Origin: Acanthacorydalis orientalis
Taxonomy: Eukaryota; Arthropoda; Insecta; Megaloptera; Corydalidae
Direction: 5' to 3'
DNA: 64,000 nucleotides
Assembly (NCBI GenBank): GCA_034766995.1
Contig: CM068316.1
Location: 11,232,000-11,295,999, forward strand
Every line of letters starts with the position of its first letter. The first letter of the stretch is position 1. The position numbers and the translations under genes were made by a program. Under the pieces are notes generated by a model. The model ran no database searches, was not told where the DNA came from, and saw only the letters and a program-made list of their open reading frames with translations. Shown piece after piece: positions 37,380-51,239 of this stretch.

Positions 37380-37940
37380 AATGCACCTCATCAATTTTTA
37401 ACAAACATTTTAACTCGATACGAACCGAACCGAAAATGGCCTCCGTTTCATTACGCTATCAAGTTGTACTTTCGGCCGAAGAAATGATCCTACCTGTACC
37501 CTTAGGGATACACCACGAGCTCTTTCACTCCATCACCATCATCATCATCTTTTCGACGTTTTTTTCCACCCCGCCTCAAACCACATGTCCACTCATCGAT
37601 CCACATCCCATCGCGTCTCTATCTTATTCAATGCGAGACGAACGTTCAGTTCTTCCATGTTGTTTGACGTTCAACTTTGTTCGCTTCAAGCCACAAGAGT
37701 ATCTTTTTCCGTATGACAGCAATCCCATCGTACCTCACGACAGAGTTTAATCTATTTTAAAGGTTACGTAAACGAAAAAGTTTAACATGTTTTAAGACGA
37801 TGCTCGAATATTTTAAACAGTCGAGTGCGAGCGCGAAAATTTTAAATTCAAAATAAACAATTCGACGGGACCGGTGTGAATCTTAAATGCACACACATTT
37901 TCTACGGCAGTGCGGTAAGGAAAGCAATTGCTGAAGTGCA
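37380..37940 (+). other. GC-elevated island with a 104-codon ORF
   Basis: A block clearly richer in GC with no microsatellite. The plus strand is open from ATG 37436 (context gaaaATGg, a good animal start context) to the TAA at 37748-37750. The product begins MASVSLRYQVVLSAEEMILP, has a TAT/ATC-repeat-derived SITIIIIF stretch, two Cys pairs (TTCP, PCCL) and a Pro/His-rich middle. I recognise no domain, signal peptide or relative. It may be a lineage-specific small ORF, an exon piece, or chance openness in a regulatory island. Confidence 0.25.
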
Positions 37941-38510
37941 CGGTTTGTAAAGTACTTTCGAAAGAATACTATATTAAATTGTTAAGAGATAAAAGTAAAA
38001 TATATTAAATCAATAAATGAAGTTAATATTTGTTTTCTTCTACTTATAAATATTACATTTTGTAAAATACGAGTTTAATGTCATTTAAATGGAATTAAAA
38101 ACAAAAAAAAATATTTAAATACATATAATCAACTACTTTAAGACATTTTCTTTATTAAGATTATAAAAAATATCAATGTAGAGACAATAATAAGCTACAC
38201 TATAATAAACGAACCATCGAATTCAACATCTGCTATATAAATATGAAATAAGATTTAGTGTTATAGTACAAATTTTGTTCGTAACAATATTCAATACTTT
38301 CGTTTAAAGTTTAAAAATAAAATAATTAGATTTATCAAATTCCGTGCATTTTATACCGGTTTTAAAAGAAAAAATATTTTACATTCTTTATTGCAGTAAT
38401 TTCCCAATTATTCTACTTCTAGTCAATTCTAGAGTCAACAAATGATAATATTTTCTCCCATATTTTGACAATTTATTCTTATTAAAAAAGTATTAACGCA
38501 TCACGTACAA

Positions 38511-38511
<1 letters not shown>
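37941..38511. other. Anonymous AT-rich DNA
   Basis: No gene or repeat is recognised. Confidence 0.4.
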
Positions 38512-38561
<50 letters not shown>

Positions 38562-38580
38562 TGTATATATATATGTATAT
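38512..38580. repeat. (TA)n array followed by GT-rich end
   Basis: A TA tract then ACATATATG units; a degraded (GT)n (gtgtctttgtgtgtgtgcgt) follows at about 38584. Confidence 0.95.
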
Positions 38581-38614
38581 GAAAGTGTCTTTGTGTGTGT
38601 GCGTATGTGTATGT

Positions 38615-39107
38615 TTATTAAGAGAATTCACTAAAATACAATATGCTATAAAAACTATTTTAAATAAATTAGAATAAAATTCCAATAACTACAATATTGG
38701 TGAAGAAACGAGTTGGTAAAAAGTCAATATCTTATTGAAATATAAAAAAAAAACACTCCTTATTCTATTTATAATATAAAAGCATAATGCTGAGAAAAAA
38801 TGTATACTCTATTTTCGAGTCAGTCAAGAATAAATTGATTCGAGACGCCTTATATTAGAGAGAACAGCAAATTGTGTTTACTTATTCGTATATGATATTT
38901 GATATTTCTTTAATCGAAATTCACTTTAAAGGCTGTTCCTCTCGCGCATATTTTATTACGCATCAACAAAAAGTCGAACTTTTTGCTACATACTAACTTC
39001 TTAAAAAGAAAAGAAAACGTTTCATCGGAAAACTGTTAATGAATATGTATTAATAATTTGAATTAATTTCCAATAATTGCACTAGTATAATATTACATAT
39101 ATACATA
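38615..39107. other. Anonymous DNA
   Basis: No gene is seen. A slightly GC-elevated patch at 38815-38990 (gacgccttatattagagaga, gttcctctcgcgcatatttt) contains the small palindrome aaaagtcgaacttttt. Confidence 0.35.
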
Positions 39108-39119
39108 TACTCTCTCTCC

Positions 39120-39172
<53 letters not shown>

Positions 39173-39175
39173 TAT
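39108..39175. repeat. (CT)-(TA)n array
   Basis: A short CTCTCTCCC lead into a TA tract of about 48 bp. Confidence 0.95.
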
Positions 39176-40346
39176 CAACATTTTTATTTACATACATCAT
39201 ATTTTTTTTACTATACAGATTCTGAGGTAAAGTAATTCATATATAGCTTTCATTCGGGATATGATAAGTTCGATCTTCTATTCCGATGTAGGTTTTATAT
39301 AATTTTTTTAATATTTTAATGTTTTAAAATCTAATAGAAATTAATCCAATTTTCACATTTAAATGATAACTTGCAACTTTTTTAAAAGTCTATAACGGAT
39401 TCTATATTAAACTACTATTTATATAACAGATCGAGGATGTCAACGTATAAACATGATTTCTATGACCAAAATACATTTTTCTTTTTTAAGCATACTTTCA
39501 CTTTATTTTTCTACATTTCCCGCATTCAGTTTCCTAATTGTTATCTTATTGCAGTTGTTTATGTCTTTTAACCGATTATCAACTATAAATGATATCTATA
39601 AATAAAATACATTTAATACATTTTTAAACATATTTTATATAATAAATATACTTATGTATTTAGATATATTTTGTATAATAAATATATTTTTATTTATTTT
39701 TAATGTTATGTCATAAAATGATTGAAAGTTAATATAAATGAATCAAGGGATGGTTTACATATCAGTTTGTTGTATTAATCGGGTTCCACTACTATGTATG
39801 CCATGAAAATTATAATCCGTATTTTTTTCGTTAAATTGTTTGATGTACATTATTTTTACATATGTTTGTGAATCAAAACCCTTACTTAAAATATATGAAC
39901 TGATTTTTTTATTAAAATTTCAAGAATACACATTGATAGAGCAACATATATATATATATATATATATAAAAAAAAAATTCATTAATAGTAACTTCAGATA
40001 TAGTGAATAATTTTCTTGTAACACAAATTGCTTGTACTTTGTTAATTCGCTGTATTTAGAGGTCATAAATTTTAAATCCTTGTAATATCTGATTTACTGA
40101 CTATTTATATTTTTAGTAATATGATGGTTTTTACCTTATAATAAATTTACAAAATATAGAATAATAAATTTAATTGCACCAAAAGGAAAAAAAATATTCT
40201 TGGACAGCTTCAAGCACCAAAGAAACAAAAGTATACTAACAAAAAGGATTATACTGAAATTAAAAAATATTAAGGACGATAATGGAATTAAGAAAAATAA
40301 TTTAACAAATTTGAAGTAAGGAAAACAATTGAAGATGTATTAATGT
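39176..40346. other. Anonymous AT-rich DNA
   Basis: A short (TA)n at 39944-39968 followed by a poly-A run. Around 40253-40294 one frame reads LKNIKDDNGIKKNN, which faintly recalls a LINE segment but is too short and lysine-rich to call. Confidence 0.35.

Positions 40347-40394
<48 letters not shown>
40347..40394. repeat. Compound (AC)n(TA)n microsatellite
   Basis: acacacacacac then TA, ending tacacaatt. Confidence 0.95.
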
Positions 40395-40397
<3 letters not shown>

Positions 40398-40489
40398 ATT
40401 CCTATGATTATGTAATTTTAAATTCTTTTCATTATTATTATTAGATTTTAATTTTTAAACCCAGATTAAAGTTATAATATTTCTATATT

Positions 40490-40503
40490 TATATATAAAC
40501 ATG

Positions 40504-40566
<63 letters not shown>
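40490..40566. repeat. (TA)n array
   Basis: A TA tract with TTTATA and GTATAT variants. Confidence 0.95.
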
Positions 40567-41340
40567 GCATATTCATAAATATAAAAATATTTTTAAAGTC
40601 TAAAAGCCATTACTGATCATTTTAAAACATTCAAATTAACATTCATTAGAGATTACTTATTTAATAAACAAATTTTTGTTATATAATATTTATATGGATA
40701 CTTAACAATATTTTTATCAATGCAAACATTACATACATTGTACAATATTTTCAATAAATCTTCAATCAGAAAATTACAAAAAATATCTATACTTGTATTT
40801 TTTCAATATTTGGTTTTGTATATAAGTAACGTAGGAAATAATTTTTATTTATATAAAGAAATACAATTCTATTTACCTATATATATATATATACATACAT
40901 ACATACATGGGAGTGTATATACATTTACAAGTTATAAACTTTTTATTAAATTCTTAAATTCATCTCAGAAAGTAAACAAAAATAAGTATATTATTATATT
41001 GTACGGAAAGTCGATATTTTACTGAAGTTATATTCATCTATATGCATATTATATATAGGTATATACATATTCTTTATTTGTATTTGTTTCACTCGAGATA
41101 CAAATAAAAAACACATATACAAAAATATATTTATATAATAGGACAGAAAAAATGTTTTACTTTGCGACTACAACAAAATAATATTGTAGTTACATATCTA
41201 GTGAACGTGAAGTAAAGCATACATAACCTTCTAAAGACATTATTCTAAATTCCTGAAATTCCAAATTGAAAAAGTCGTGTTGACTTGAATAAAATAGTAT
41301 ACCGGAAATAGGAACACATGTAAAAATGACAATGAATTAT
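40567..41340. other. Anonymous AT-rich DNA
   Basis: The 101-codon plus-strand ORF at 40720-41025 is low-complexity (Ile/Tyr/Lys/Asn), crosses a (TA)n/(CATA)n at about 40888-40910, and has no domain support. Confidence 0.35.
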
Positions 41341-41390
41341 ATATACATACATATACATAATATATATATATATAGAGAGAGAGAGAATAT
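41341..41390. repeat. (TA)n with (GA)n end
   Basis: TA and ACATAC units end in gagagagagaga. Confidence 0.9.
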
Positions 41391-41579
41391 TTATTCAGTT
41401 ATTTATACTAAAAGTATTATTTTACAAACGAACAGTAAATTCTTAATCGTTTTTGACTTCAAGTCAAAACTAATGTTTAATAAATTAATTGAAACGATAT
41501 TATTCTGATCATTTAATTTAATCTCATATATAATGTTATGTATGATTAATAGTTGTCATATATAATTTGAAATTTAATA

Positions 41580-41582
41580 TAA

Positions 41583-41616
<34 letters not shown>
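41580..41616. repeat. (TA)n array
   Basis: Two TA tracts joined by TTTATA. Confidence 0.9.
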
Positions 41617-41617
<1 letters not shown>

Positions 41618-42422
41618 CATTTATTTCAATAATTCTTATCAATAATTTTGTAAGCTTTCAAATATTTAATTTATTTTCAAAATTCAAATTTTGAATGAAT
41701 ATTAAGAGCTATTAATTTAAAATTAAAAATTCTCTTAGTAGCATCTCCATAAAAATCACTTCAAGATAATTTTATTCTGTGTTATTAGTATATTCTTTAT
41801 ATACTATATAAAACGTTTAATAATCCTTGCAATGAATTTGTAATTTTACATGAAAATGTGTGTTCAAAGTAAGGCTTTTGTTTAAATACTTTGAAATTAC
41901 GGACATATTAACAAAACCAATAATGTTTGTTCAATTGATATTTCCGAACAAATATAAAAAGGATAATAATTTAAATTTACAAATTTTCTTGAAGACATAT
42001 ATGAAAAATGGATTGAACACAGCGCTATTCTCTAATATTTAATTTAATTTATTATAGCATACATAATAAATTAAATAACTTTATTAATTAATTTGAAATT
42101 TAATATAAATCAAATTATTCAAATTTGTGGCTTAATATGAATTAGTATTTTCAAATTTCAACCGGTCAATTAATTAAACAACATACTAACATATATAAAA
42201 TGTGATTCAATATAAACATAGCTATCTCACGTATAAAATATAATTCTTTTGAAAGTAGTTATTTTACTTACAAATATAACAAAAATCTAAACACTACTTG
42301 ATATGTGAAGCAAAAATATTAGCAAACAATTTTATTAAATGTAGAATATTTTTTTTCCTACTTAATTATCTATATATGTGAATTATAATTAAGATTGAAA
42401 TTATACAAAGTCCAGGGTATAC

Positions 42423-42424
<2 letters not shown>
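41617..42424. other. Anonymous AT-rich DNA
   Basis: No gene or repeat is recognised; the 60-codon ORF at 41860 has no domain. Confidence 0.4.

Positions 42425-42467
<43 letters not shown>
42425..42467. repeat. (TA)n array
   Basis: An uninterrupted TA tract. Confidence 0.95.
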
Positions 42468-42599
42468 GTTTAAAAACTGTTTGTTTAAACAGAGTACATA
42501 ATCGAAACAGTCGCATAAAAAATATAAAAAAAAATGTGAAAGATTGTCGTATCGTTTTTTCAATGAATTATATTCTCACTAAGAAACTATAAGATAATC

Positions 42600-42920
42600 T
42601 AATTTAAAATGTTCAATATTTGACTATTGATAATTTTTCATTCTTGCTGATACGCATGTCGACGACGATGACGACGACGACGACGACATCATCATCTTCA
42701 ATGCACTGGGCTACAGAAAAATCTAACATTTTCTGTTAAGTATGAGTACAGAAAAAATGTGAATATATCTCAAAATATTTTATACCTCAGCACTTTGCGA
42801 ATAGCGTATTATCATTTAAATGCGCATAAGTAACAATAAAAAATAATCAATTTCTTGAATATTTTTGATTAGAAATATTAAATTAGGTAATAATTTAGAT
42901 ACCTGCGAAACTATTTACAT
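42600..42920. mobile_element. FB foldback copy with internal (GAC)n expansion
   Basis: The left arm has aatgttcaatatttgactat, tgataatttttcattcttgc and tgatacgcatgtcgacgacg, then catcatcatcttcaatgcac. The right arm has cctcagcactttgcgaatag, tatcatttaaatgcgcataa, gtaacaataaaaaataatca and gaatatttttgattagaaat. At 42658-42688 the ordinary tcgatggcgata core is replaced by a gacgacgatgacgacgacga trinucleotide expansion. Confidence 0.8.
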
Positions 42921-43084
42921 TTTGAAAATACATTTTTCAATAAATCAAACAATACTAAGATAAGTCTAGATTCAATTTAAATATATAAATATCAAGAAAC
43001 ACATTTATAATAAATAAATTAACTTTCAATTTTTTTTTAAAACACCTATATAATTAATCTTAAGTTATAGAAAAATCTTCTTAC

Positions 43085-43280
43085 AGTATAGAAGAAAAGA
43101 TTTTTCAGTACCTTGGTACTCTAACTATGGTACCATTGCCATCGAAATTTTCAAAAGCAATAATCAAAAATAATTAATAATCATTTATTGAACAGTTTTT
43201 CACGCAAAAATGGTTGTAATTTATAGAAAAGGAAAAGAATTCATTTATGAAAGAGGATTTAACTAATCTCAGAACTTTTC
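43085..43280 (+). mobile_element. FB foldback family, half copy
   Basis: A well-preserved right arm: cagtaccttggtactctaac, tatggtaccattgccatcga, agcaataatcaaaaataatt, aataatcatttattgaacag, ggaaaagaattcatttatga. A small palindrome (gtaccttggtac) marks the former centre. It lies about 165 bp after the preceding FB copy and is the shorter of the two. Confidence 0.8.
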
Positions 43281-43491
43281 AACATCAGTGTACAAAAATA
43301 TTACTACAAATAAAAATTAAATATTTAACCATCATTTTACTAAAGTTCGTTAGTAAAAAAATAAAATTATATTAGTTAAAAGAGTAATATACTTATAGTT
43401 TTATAAAAAGTTGGTTTAATTAAATATGGAGTTTAATGTGTTTTATATACAAAAAAGAGTTTTAATTAAATTAAATTGTGTAAATATTAAC

Positions 43492-43492
<1 letters not shown>

Positions 43493-43531
<39 letters not shown>
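43493..43531. repeat. (TA)n array
   Basis: An uninterrupted TA tract. Confidence 0.95.
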
Positions 43532-43534
<3 letters not shown>

Positions 43535-43959
43535 GTTCTAAAATAACCACATTTTGTCTTTCTATAGACATACTCTATTTTATATTACAACCAACAATAA
43601 ATTTAATTAACAACATGTGACAATTTTGTAAAACAGACAACGAGATTCGTTGTAAGAGAAATGATCACATAATCTGCATTTCAAATAACTACATACACAA
43701 ATTGTAGATTCCATTAGACATAAATTTGCATGGATAATTGAAAATGTAGTTGTATCGAACACTACATCTGAAATAAACAGTTGAAAATCATTTCACAATT
43801 GTTACAATAAAAAATCAGCATATAATTATTTTATATACTGTTATATTTATGAGGTTATAAATAAATACACATACATGTATGTACATAAAATAGTAGAAAA
43901 TAGCTACATCTAAAACTGTAGAAAACTTGAACATTTTTTTTATCCCATTTAGAATGATT

Positions 43960-43990
<31 letters not shown>

Positions 43991-44689
43991 AGGGTTATAT
44001 CCATATCATGTTATAATGTAATCCTTTATGATATTTTATATGTACTCATAAATCTTGTTTCACTTGTATCCATTTAAACATTAGTAAGTACAAGATATTT
44101 TTTATATAGTACTTTTTTATACAATTTATTTTTAGTATTCGTTTTTTATGTGATTTTAAAATGTATTTATGTTTTTTTTTTGATCATTAATATTAACTAA
44201 ATATAATATTAATTAATATTTGAAATTGAAACGGTGTAATAACGTTTTAACCAGAATTTTTTAATGTTATAAATGTATTTTAAATGTCATTTTTTGAAAA
44301 CTGCAATTTTTATATAAAATATTATATTTGATAGCTTGTTTTATTTTGAATTTGGTCGAAGATAATTTATTTACTTTCATTCATATCTCAATATCTCTAA
44401 AAATAAGAATTAGTTAAATAATTACGAAATTAGCTTTTTTCAATAGTGCAAATTAAATATAAAAAATAAAGGATATATTTTAAAAACATTATGATGTATG
44501 ATATTACGTTTATACTGTTCTAAGAACTCGAAAGTTAATATATATTTAATTTTTATGAAGGTATTTCTTACATTTATGATAAATTCTAACACACAGTTAA
44601 ACTTATTCTAAACACAACAGAGTCAAGATATCAGGTGCCAAAATTAGTAATGTATTTTTAAATTGAATCAATTATAACTATGTTTTCAG
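43532..44689. other. Anonymous AT-rich DNA
   Basis: A short (TA)n at 43960-43985. No gene or repeat family is otherwise recognised. Confidence 0.4.
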
Positions 44690-45145
44690 TTAAAATATTT
44701 GCTAGTCATTTTAGGATTTTGAAGCGTCACCCTTAATATTTAAAAACACTATATATGTTGTCTAAGCAGTTGACATAACCTCATAAAATAGCAATAAACT
44801 GGATGGTGTCCAAAATTGCATACTTTTCAAATTCCAGTTGAAAAAAATGCTTCCAAAACAGCAAGAATGATTTATTCAGATTTGGGGTAAGATGGTGTTA
44901 TGCATAAAACATCCAAAACATGCTAAAACAATCAAAGAAGTCCAAAAATGCATTAAAACTTCATTGACTCAAAATCTGCAATTTTTTTCAATAATGAATT
45001 CATCAGTTACCCGACAGATAGAAAAAAGTTATACAAAATAATAGGGGATATTTTGAGGATTGAAATTTATCCCATTTTTCCGTAAATAAACATTTATTTT
45101 CTATTAAAAAAACACCGAATTAATTTGTATATCTAATAAGACTTT
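44690..45145 (+). pseudogene. Tc1-like transposon, 3' end, copy 1
   Basis: This segment is one of three related copies. The translation near the end reads SSVTRQIEK then VIQNNRGYFED and a stop (about 45006-45062). It corresponds to the C-terminal LV.SMPRR...VI.NKGG..KY of Tc1-like transposases. Upstream, weakly readable IKEVQKCIKTSLTQN-type sequence fits the preceding helices. After the stop, the 3' tail cccatttttccgtaaataaa and caccgaattaatttgta is shared with the other two copies. The catalytic domain is lost or unreadable and no terminal inverted repeat was identified. Confidence 0.6.
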
Positions 45146-45294
45146 TACAAAAATGCTAGAGACTGAACTGATTTTCTCATTAATGTCTTTTTAACTCCTA
45201 TCCATTTGTTTTGCAATAATATTATATTGTATTTATTAATATTAAAAATTAATAATCGAACATTTATATAAATGAATACTAAAATTAAAGAGAT
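45146..45294. other. AT-rich spacer
   Basis: AT-rich sequence between the Tc1-like 3' tail and the next FB arm; nothing recognised. Confidence 0.4.
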
Positions 45295-45450
45295 TTAACT
45301 GCACCTTGCCGATCTGTATGATGATATCGCTACCAAAATCCGTATACTCGTCAATCATAAAAAATCTATAATGATTTATTGAACATTTTTGATCGGAATA
45401 ATATCTCTGATTTGTTGGATGAGAAAAAAACATAATTTGTGAAATACAGA
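45295..45450 (+). mobile_element. FB foldback family, half copy
   Basis: The right arm: tgatgatatcgctaccaaaa, atcataaaaaatctataatg, atttattgaacatttttgat, cggaataatatctctgattt, gttggatgagaaaaaaacat. Confidence 0.7.
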
Positions 45451-45659
45451 AACTATTTTACACTGATAAATCTATTTTTATTTGTTGTATGTATTGAACT
45501 ATTTATTACCTATCTTTAAATATTTTCATAAACGTGTCTAAAAATAACAAAATATAATAATTAAATTAATCAACCGCGATCCATTTTTGTTAATATACAA
45601 AAGAGAACACAATTATTAAAATTGAACATAAAAGCGAATTTTTAAATTAAAATTTATAC

Positions 45660-46250
45660 CAACACGATACTATAATCTGGTACGCCGTCTTGTATACGTA
45701 CACAAAGAATATTTATTTGAAGTTTTCACGGTTCTTTGATTTCGCGAAATTTGCAAATAGATTGAACCACAATTTATTTACATTACATACAATGAAATCA
45801 AAACTAAACGAGCAGTTTATATACTTAGAGGCATTCAGTTTAAAACGAATGCGAAACAAAATTATGAAATCAAAGACAGCTAATGTATAATTTTCAAATA
45901 AGAACTTCCAAATAACGGGATCAAACGACGAACTGAAAATTGCTTTTATAATAAATGCTGATTGCATATACGCAATCCTTTGATCATGGATTCTTGTTAA
46001 AAAACATTTCTTTTTTCCGTACAATTTTACGGAATTATCGTGTTTGTAGTGCTCCGAGTACTTGTAACAATAATTCCAATTTGCATTTAATCATACATAC
46101 AAATATATACAACGGGATTAAAAATGCAACGAGTCGTGTAATATTTATTATACGCGCTGTACACAGACCTGCGTCGAAAAACGGACAATATGAATGTATG
46201 ATGGTACTCTGTGTAATACAATATTGATTTCGGACGGACAATGTAACTTA
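45660..46250. other. GC-elevated island with ORFs on both strands
   Basis: Non-repeat sequence with patches such as gtacgccgtcttgtatacgt, ataacgggatcaaacgacga, gtgctccgagtacttgtaac and cgctgtacacagacctgcgt. ORFs: 103 codons on minus (46024 to 45713) and 66 and 90 codons on plus (45690-45890, 45955-46227), overlapping one another. None shows a domain, and the mutual overlap argues that most are chance. Candidate conserved non-coding DNA. Confidence 0.25.
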
Positions 46251-46274
46251 CACTGAAGTCAAAATGAGATTTTG

Positions 46275-46277
<3 letters not shown>

Positions 46278-46337
<60 letters not shown>
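46278..46337. repeat. (TA)n array
   Basis: An uninterrupted TA tract of about 60 bp. Confidence 0.97.
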
Positions 46338-46342
<5 letters not shown>

Positions 46343-46619
46343 ATTCAAGTGAATTATATGGAAATAAAAGTTTGGTTTCATATTAGTTGTTGTTAATGTA
46401 CACCTATTTGTACTGAAAAGTTTAATTGTGATAAATAAATAAATTACATAATGAATTAATATGGAGTTGCTCCAAGAAATGTGTTGATAATAACTTTCTA
46501 TATTCCTTATCTAGTGTCGAAATCTAAAGTATAACTACAAACATTTGAATTTCAAGTTCATGATTTTATTTTTCCCATAATTTATTCTGATAATTTGTTC
46601 CTTCTTTAAAAACACTTGA

Positions 46620-46885
46620 ATTTGTTTTTCACTACTTACCCCAGATGTTCATTATTTGAGAGGAACAACTACGATTACAACAAGATTAGAAACTAATACA
46701 AGCAAAAGGCTGCTATCGGAGTCTCAGATCCCCAGGTACGGTCAACAACACCAACATGATCAAATAAAAGATAATCAAATACTTCAACTACGTGAAAAAA
46801 TAGGAGCTTTTCACTACTGGTTTCAGCACATATATTTGATTGTGTATACTTGGGCAGGTTTTTAGAAAAATTGTAATTCAATTTT
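46620..46885. other. GC-elevated patch with 69-codon ORFs on both strands
   Basis: The plus-strand ORF at 46656-46865 starts MRGTTTITTRLETNTSKRLL and includes a Gln/His-rich middle. It lies just before the CCTGAAGAT repeat at 46886, so it might be a fragment of the same retroelement. No reverse transcriptase or endonuclease motif is visible. Confidence 0.2.
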
Positions 46886-46945
46886 ACCTGAAGATAGCAC
46901 ATATGCCTAAACTAGAATAAAGAATAGAAATTCAAGTAATACTAA
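46886..46945 (+). repeat. Two-copy short dispersed repeat (CCTGAAGAT), copy 2
   Basis: acctgaagatagcacatatg, then cctaaac and aataaagaatagaaattcaa, matches 11731-11790 in the same word order with several substitutions and a short deletion. Confidence 0.35.
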
Positions 46946-48054
46946 AGACCATCAGAACTACTCAACAATAGGATCGCAGGTATAGAAATACACGGTTATA
47001 TTTCCATAATAAGGGTTAAAGAATGACACAATTGACATCACGTTGCGTAATATAAAAGAATTAATCCCACTGTGAATTTTTATATTGAGCCACAAATTAT
47101 AAAACTAAAGAAATTCAGTCAAAGTCCATTTGCAAAAGTAATACTGTCTCTTTTTTGGTTCCTATAAAATTATATCATTACATGCAATATCTCTACCTCA
47201 CGAACAAATATTATTTATTGCCTACTTTCCATTATTTAGTTAAATGTGTGTTGTTAGTTGAGCGTTGGATTTCAATTTGATTTGTTGATATTAGTTTTAA
47301 ACATTTACACTGTTATACATTTAAAACGATTTCGTTTCTCTTGTTTAATTACATAGCTAGTTTTCTACTGTAAGTTTTATTTTTCATGTACTGAAATTTA
47401 TATAACATTATTTTGCGTATTTTTCGATATTATATTTAAAAATCAAAGTGTATTAAAATATATATAAAAGCAAATAAATTACAAATTGTTTTTGATCATT
47501 CTTTTTTATATAATGAATGTTTTTAATTAGAACATATGAATTTATAAACATTGAAGCAGATATTTATTAAAAAATTGTTTTATATGAGATTAATAAGATT
47601 AATTTTATAATCACTATATATGATTTCATATATTGTATAATAGAGAATTAAATCTAACTAAAAGGTTTCACTCATGTATAATATTCGAAATAATGAATAT
47701 ACAAAAAGTACTCATTCAATTTATTTTATACAGTGAGTAATTAATCATCGTTAAGTAGTGAACGTTAACTCAATTTCTTAATTTTCTCAGGTCATATCTG
47801 TTAGGAAAGAAATATCTTACAAGCACACATTAGGAGTACATATTCCAACAGAAGAAAACATTTTTAATTTTTGGATATAAAAACTCAAATGGAACTCTCA
47901 GTACTAAGCTAATAAAATGAAATATAATAGTAAAAAATATTATAATTGACTACAATTGTAGCAAACACCTTCTTAAAAAAGTTTAATGAAAAAACTTATC
48001 CAATATTTCGTCCTTTCTTTCTCTATATATTCTGTCCATCTTTCTTTCGCCCCT
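46946..48054. other. Anonymous AT-rich DNA
   Basis: No gene or repeat is recognised. Confidence 0.4.
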
Positions 48055-48063
48055 CCCTCTCTT

Positions 48064-48126
<63 letters not shown>

Positions 48127-48146
48127 GTGTGTGTGTGTGTGTGCAT
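48055..48146. repeat. Compound (CT)n(TA)n(GT)n microsatellite
   Basis: Three dinucleotide blocks in a row: CT, then TA, then GT. Confidence 0.97.
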
Positions 48147-48349
48147 AAAAACTATTTAAAATTATGAAAACTGTATTTAACATATGTAAAGTATTACATG
48201 AATCTAAATGCTCACTATTTATATTAAAATGTATTATATATATATATACACACATTTGTAGCAGGAACGATGTTTTCTTAAACTAAAATATTTTGATTCC
48301 ATACACTTGACATTTTTGTCTCACATATATTATTCAAGTGGAATATTCA

Positions 48350-48374
48350 TACGTACATACATACATTCATATAA

Positions 48375-48416
<42 letters not shown>

Positions 48417-48440
48417 ATGTGTGTGTAAGAGAGAGAGAAA
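48350..48440. repeat. Compound (CATA)(TA)n(GT)n(GA)n microsatellite
   Basis: acatacatacattcatataa leads into TA, then GT, then a short gagagaga. Confidence 0.95.
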
Positions 48441-49766
<1,326 letters not shown>

Positions 49767-50019
49767 ACCTAAATGCAAAAAAATAAAATGAAATATCGTT
49801 TACTTTTCGTTCTGTTATTTGAAAATATGTATAGTATATTATGATACAATTGAAATTTCCAATTAGATATATAAATACGGTGTGCATTGAAATTGAAACC
49901 CTATATACAATAAATTCCAAGTAATTACTAGCAATAATTCATGACGGAGTACGTTTGTTTGGAAAACATACAAATATTATTGGTATTAATGTGCATCAAT
50001 TACGAATCGATTGTATTTT

Positions 50020-50240
50020 GTATTCGTTAACCGCCGGGTGATTACGGTTCGAAAACGCAAATGATCGGCACGGGCTAAATTAAAAAAAAGTGAGATGATT
50101 TATTGTCGACAAAGATTATGATTGAATTGCACCATACTGTGAAATAATTCACGACAATGCGATACGTAATCCACGTGGTGTTTCTCTCTGTGAAGACTGA
50201 TGTGTCCATATTTTTGTTATTATTTTCCTATTTATATATT
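50020..50240. other. GC-elevated island with a CCACGTGG palindrome
   Basis: Contains aaccgccgggtgattacggt, gatcggcacgggctaaatt, gcgatacgtaatccacgtgg and ctgtgaagactgatgtgtcc. The E-box palindrome CCACGTGG lies at about 50172-50179. No ORF of note. Possible regulatory element. Confidence 0.25.
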
Positions 50241-51141
50241 CTGTGTGTACATATCTGTCACTCGGAACCTTTTTTTTACAATTCCGTAACTCTTTTTTTG
50301 CAATTACGCTAAGTACTGATACACGATGTTTTGATTATACAAAGGTTCATTTAGATTCAAAGTAAATATTAAAATGTGATAATTGACAGTCGAGTGTACT
50401 GTATTCAGTAACTGGCTAGATATGTAAATTTGTACATAAACAATATTTAATCTCCTAGTTATTTTATAACACAAATATTCAATTGCAGTTAATAAAAGAG
50501 AAGTTAATATAATGCTCAAAATATCTCACACAAGTATCAAACCTTGAGCGTGAAATTTATTTGATTTGATTTTAAACATTTATTAAAGTCTATTATAATT
50601 CATATTTTTTCTAGTTGAATTTTACTTAAATTTGTTTCAATGAATACAAACATTAGGGATGTATTGTTCAGCTAATAATATTTTTTATAAATTTAATTCA
50701 TAAACTATAAAAAAATAAATCAAAAAATTTAAACAAATCTTATAAGAAATAAATATGTCTTTTCTGTAAATTTAACACACATATATGATACTTGTACAAA
50801 AATATTCTAGAATGACATATTAAGTTAATGAAATCATAGAGAGTACGGTAATTAAACTAAAATGTTTCTTCATCAATTATAACTTAATATCCAAACATGT
50901 TATTACTTTATACGGCTATAAACTTGCACTGAATACTGCATTGCAGTACTACATAATTAAACCATAAGTTTAAATCTTTAATTATCAACTACAAGTATTA
51001 AATTAACTTAAAGGTAATTATTTTTCGTAGGATAAAATAATGAATGATTTTCAATTACATAGTAGTTTGGGGTAACGACGCTTAATTGCTGTAGTTTAAG
51101 CAAACAATTAAAGAATATATTCTATTTTTAATTCAATTCAT

Positions 51142-51143
<2 letters not shown>
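50241..51143. other. Anonymous AT-rich DNA
   Basis: No gene or repeat is recognised. Confidence 0.4.

Positions 51144-51182
<39 letters not shown>
51144..51182. repeat. (TA)n array
   Basis: An uninterrupted TA tract about 60 bp upstream of the Tc1-like copy 2. Confidence 0.95.
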
Positions 51183-51183
<1 letters not shown>

Positions 51184-51239
51184 GATGTCTTTACATCGAA
51201 TCAATCACCACTGTTTAAAATTAAAGTATTTTCTTGTTG

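Noticed and set aside
40253..40294. LKNIKDDNGIKKNN as a LINE fragment
   Set aside because: Too short, in lysine/asparagine-rich sequence, with no neighbouring reverse transcriptase blocks.
40720..41025. 101-codon plus-strand ORF
   Set aside because: Low-complexity composition and passage through a microsatellite; no domain.
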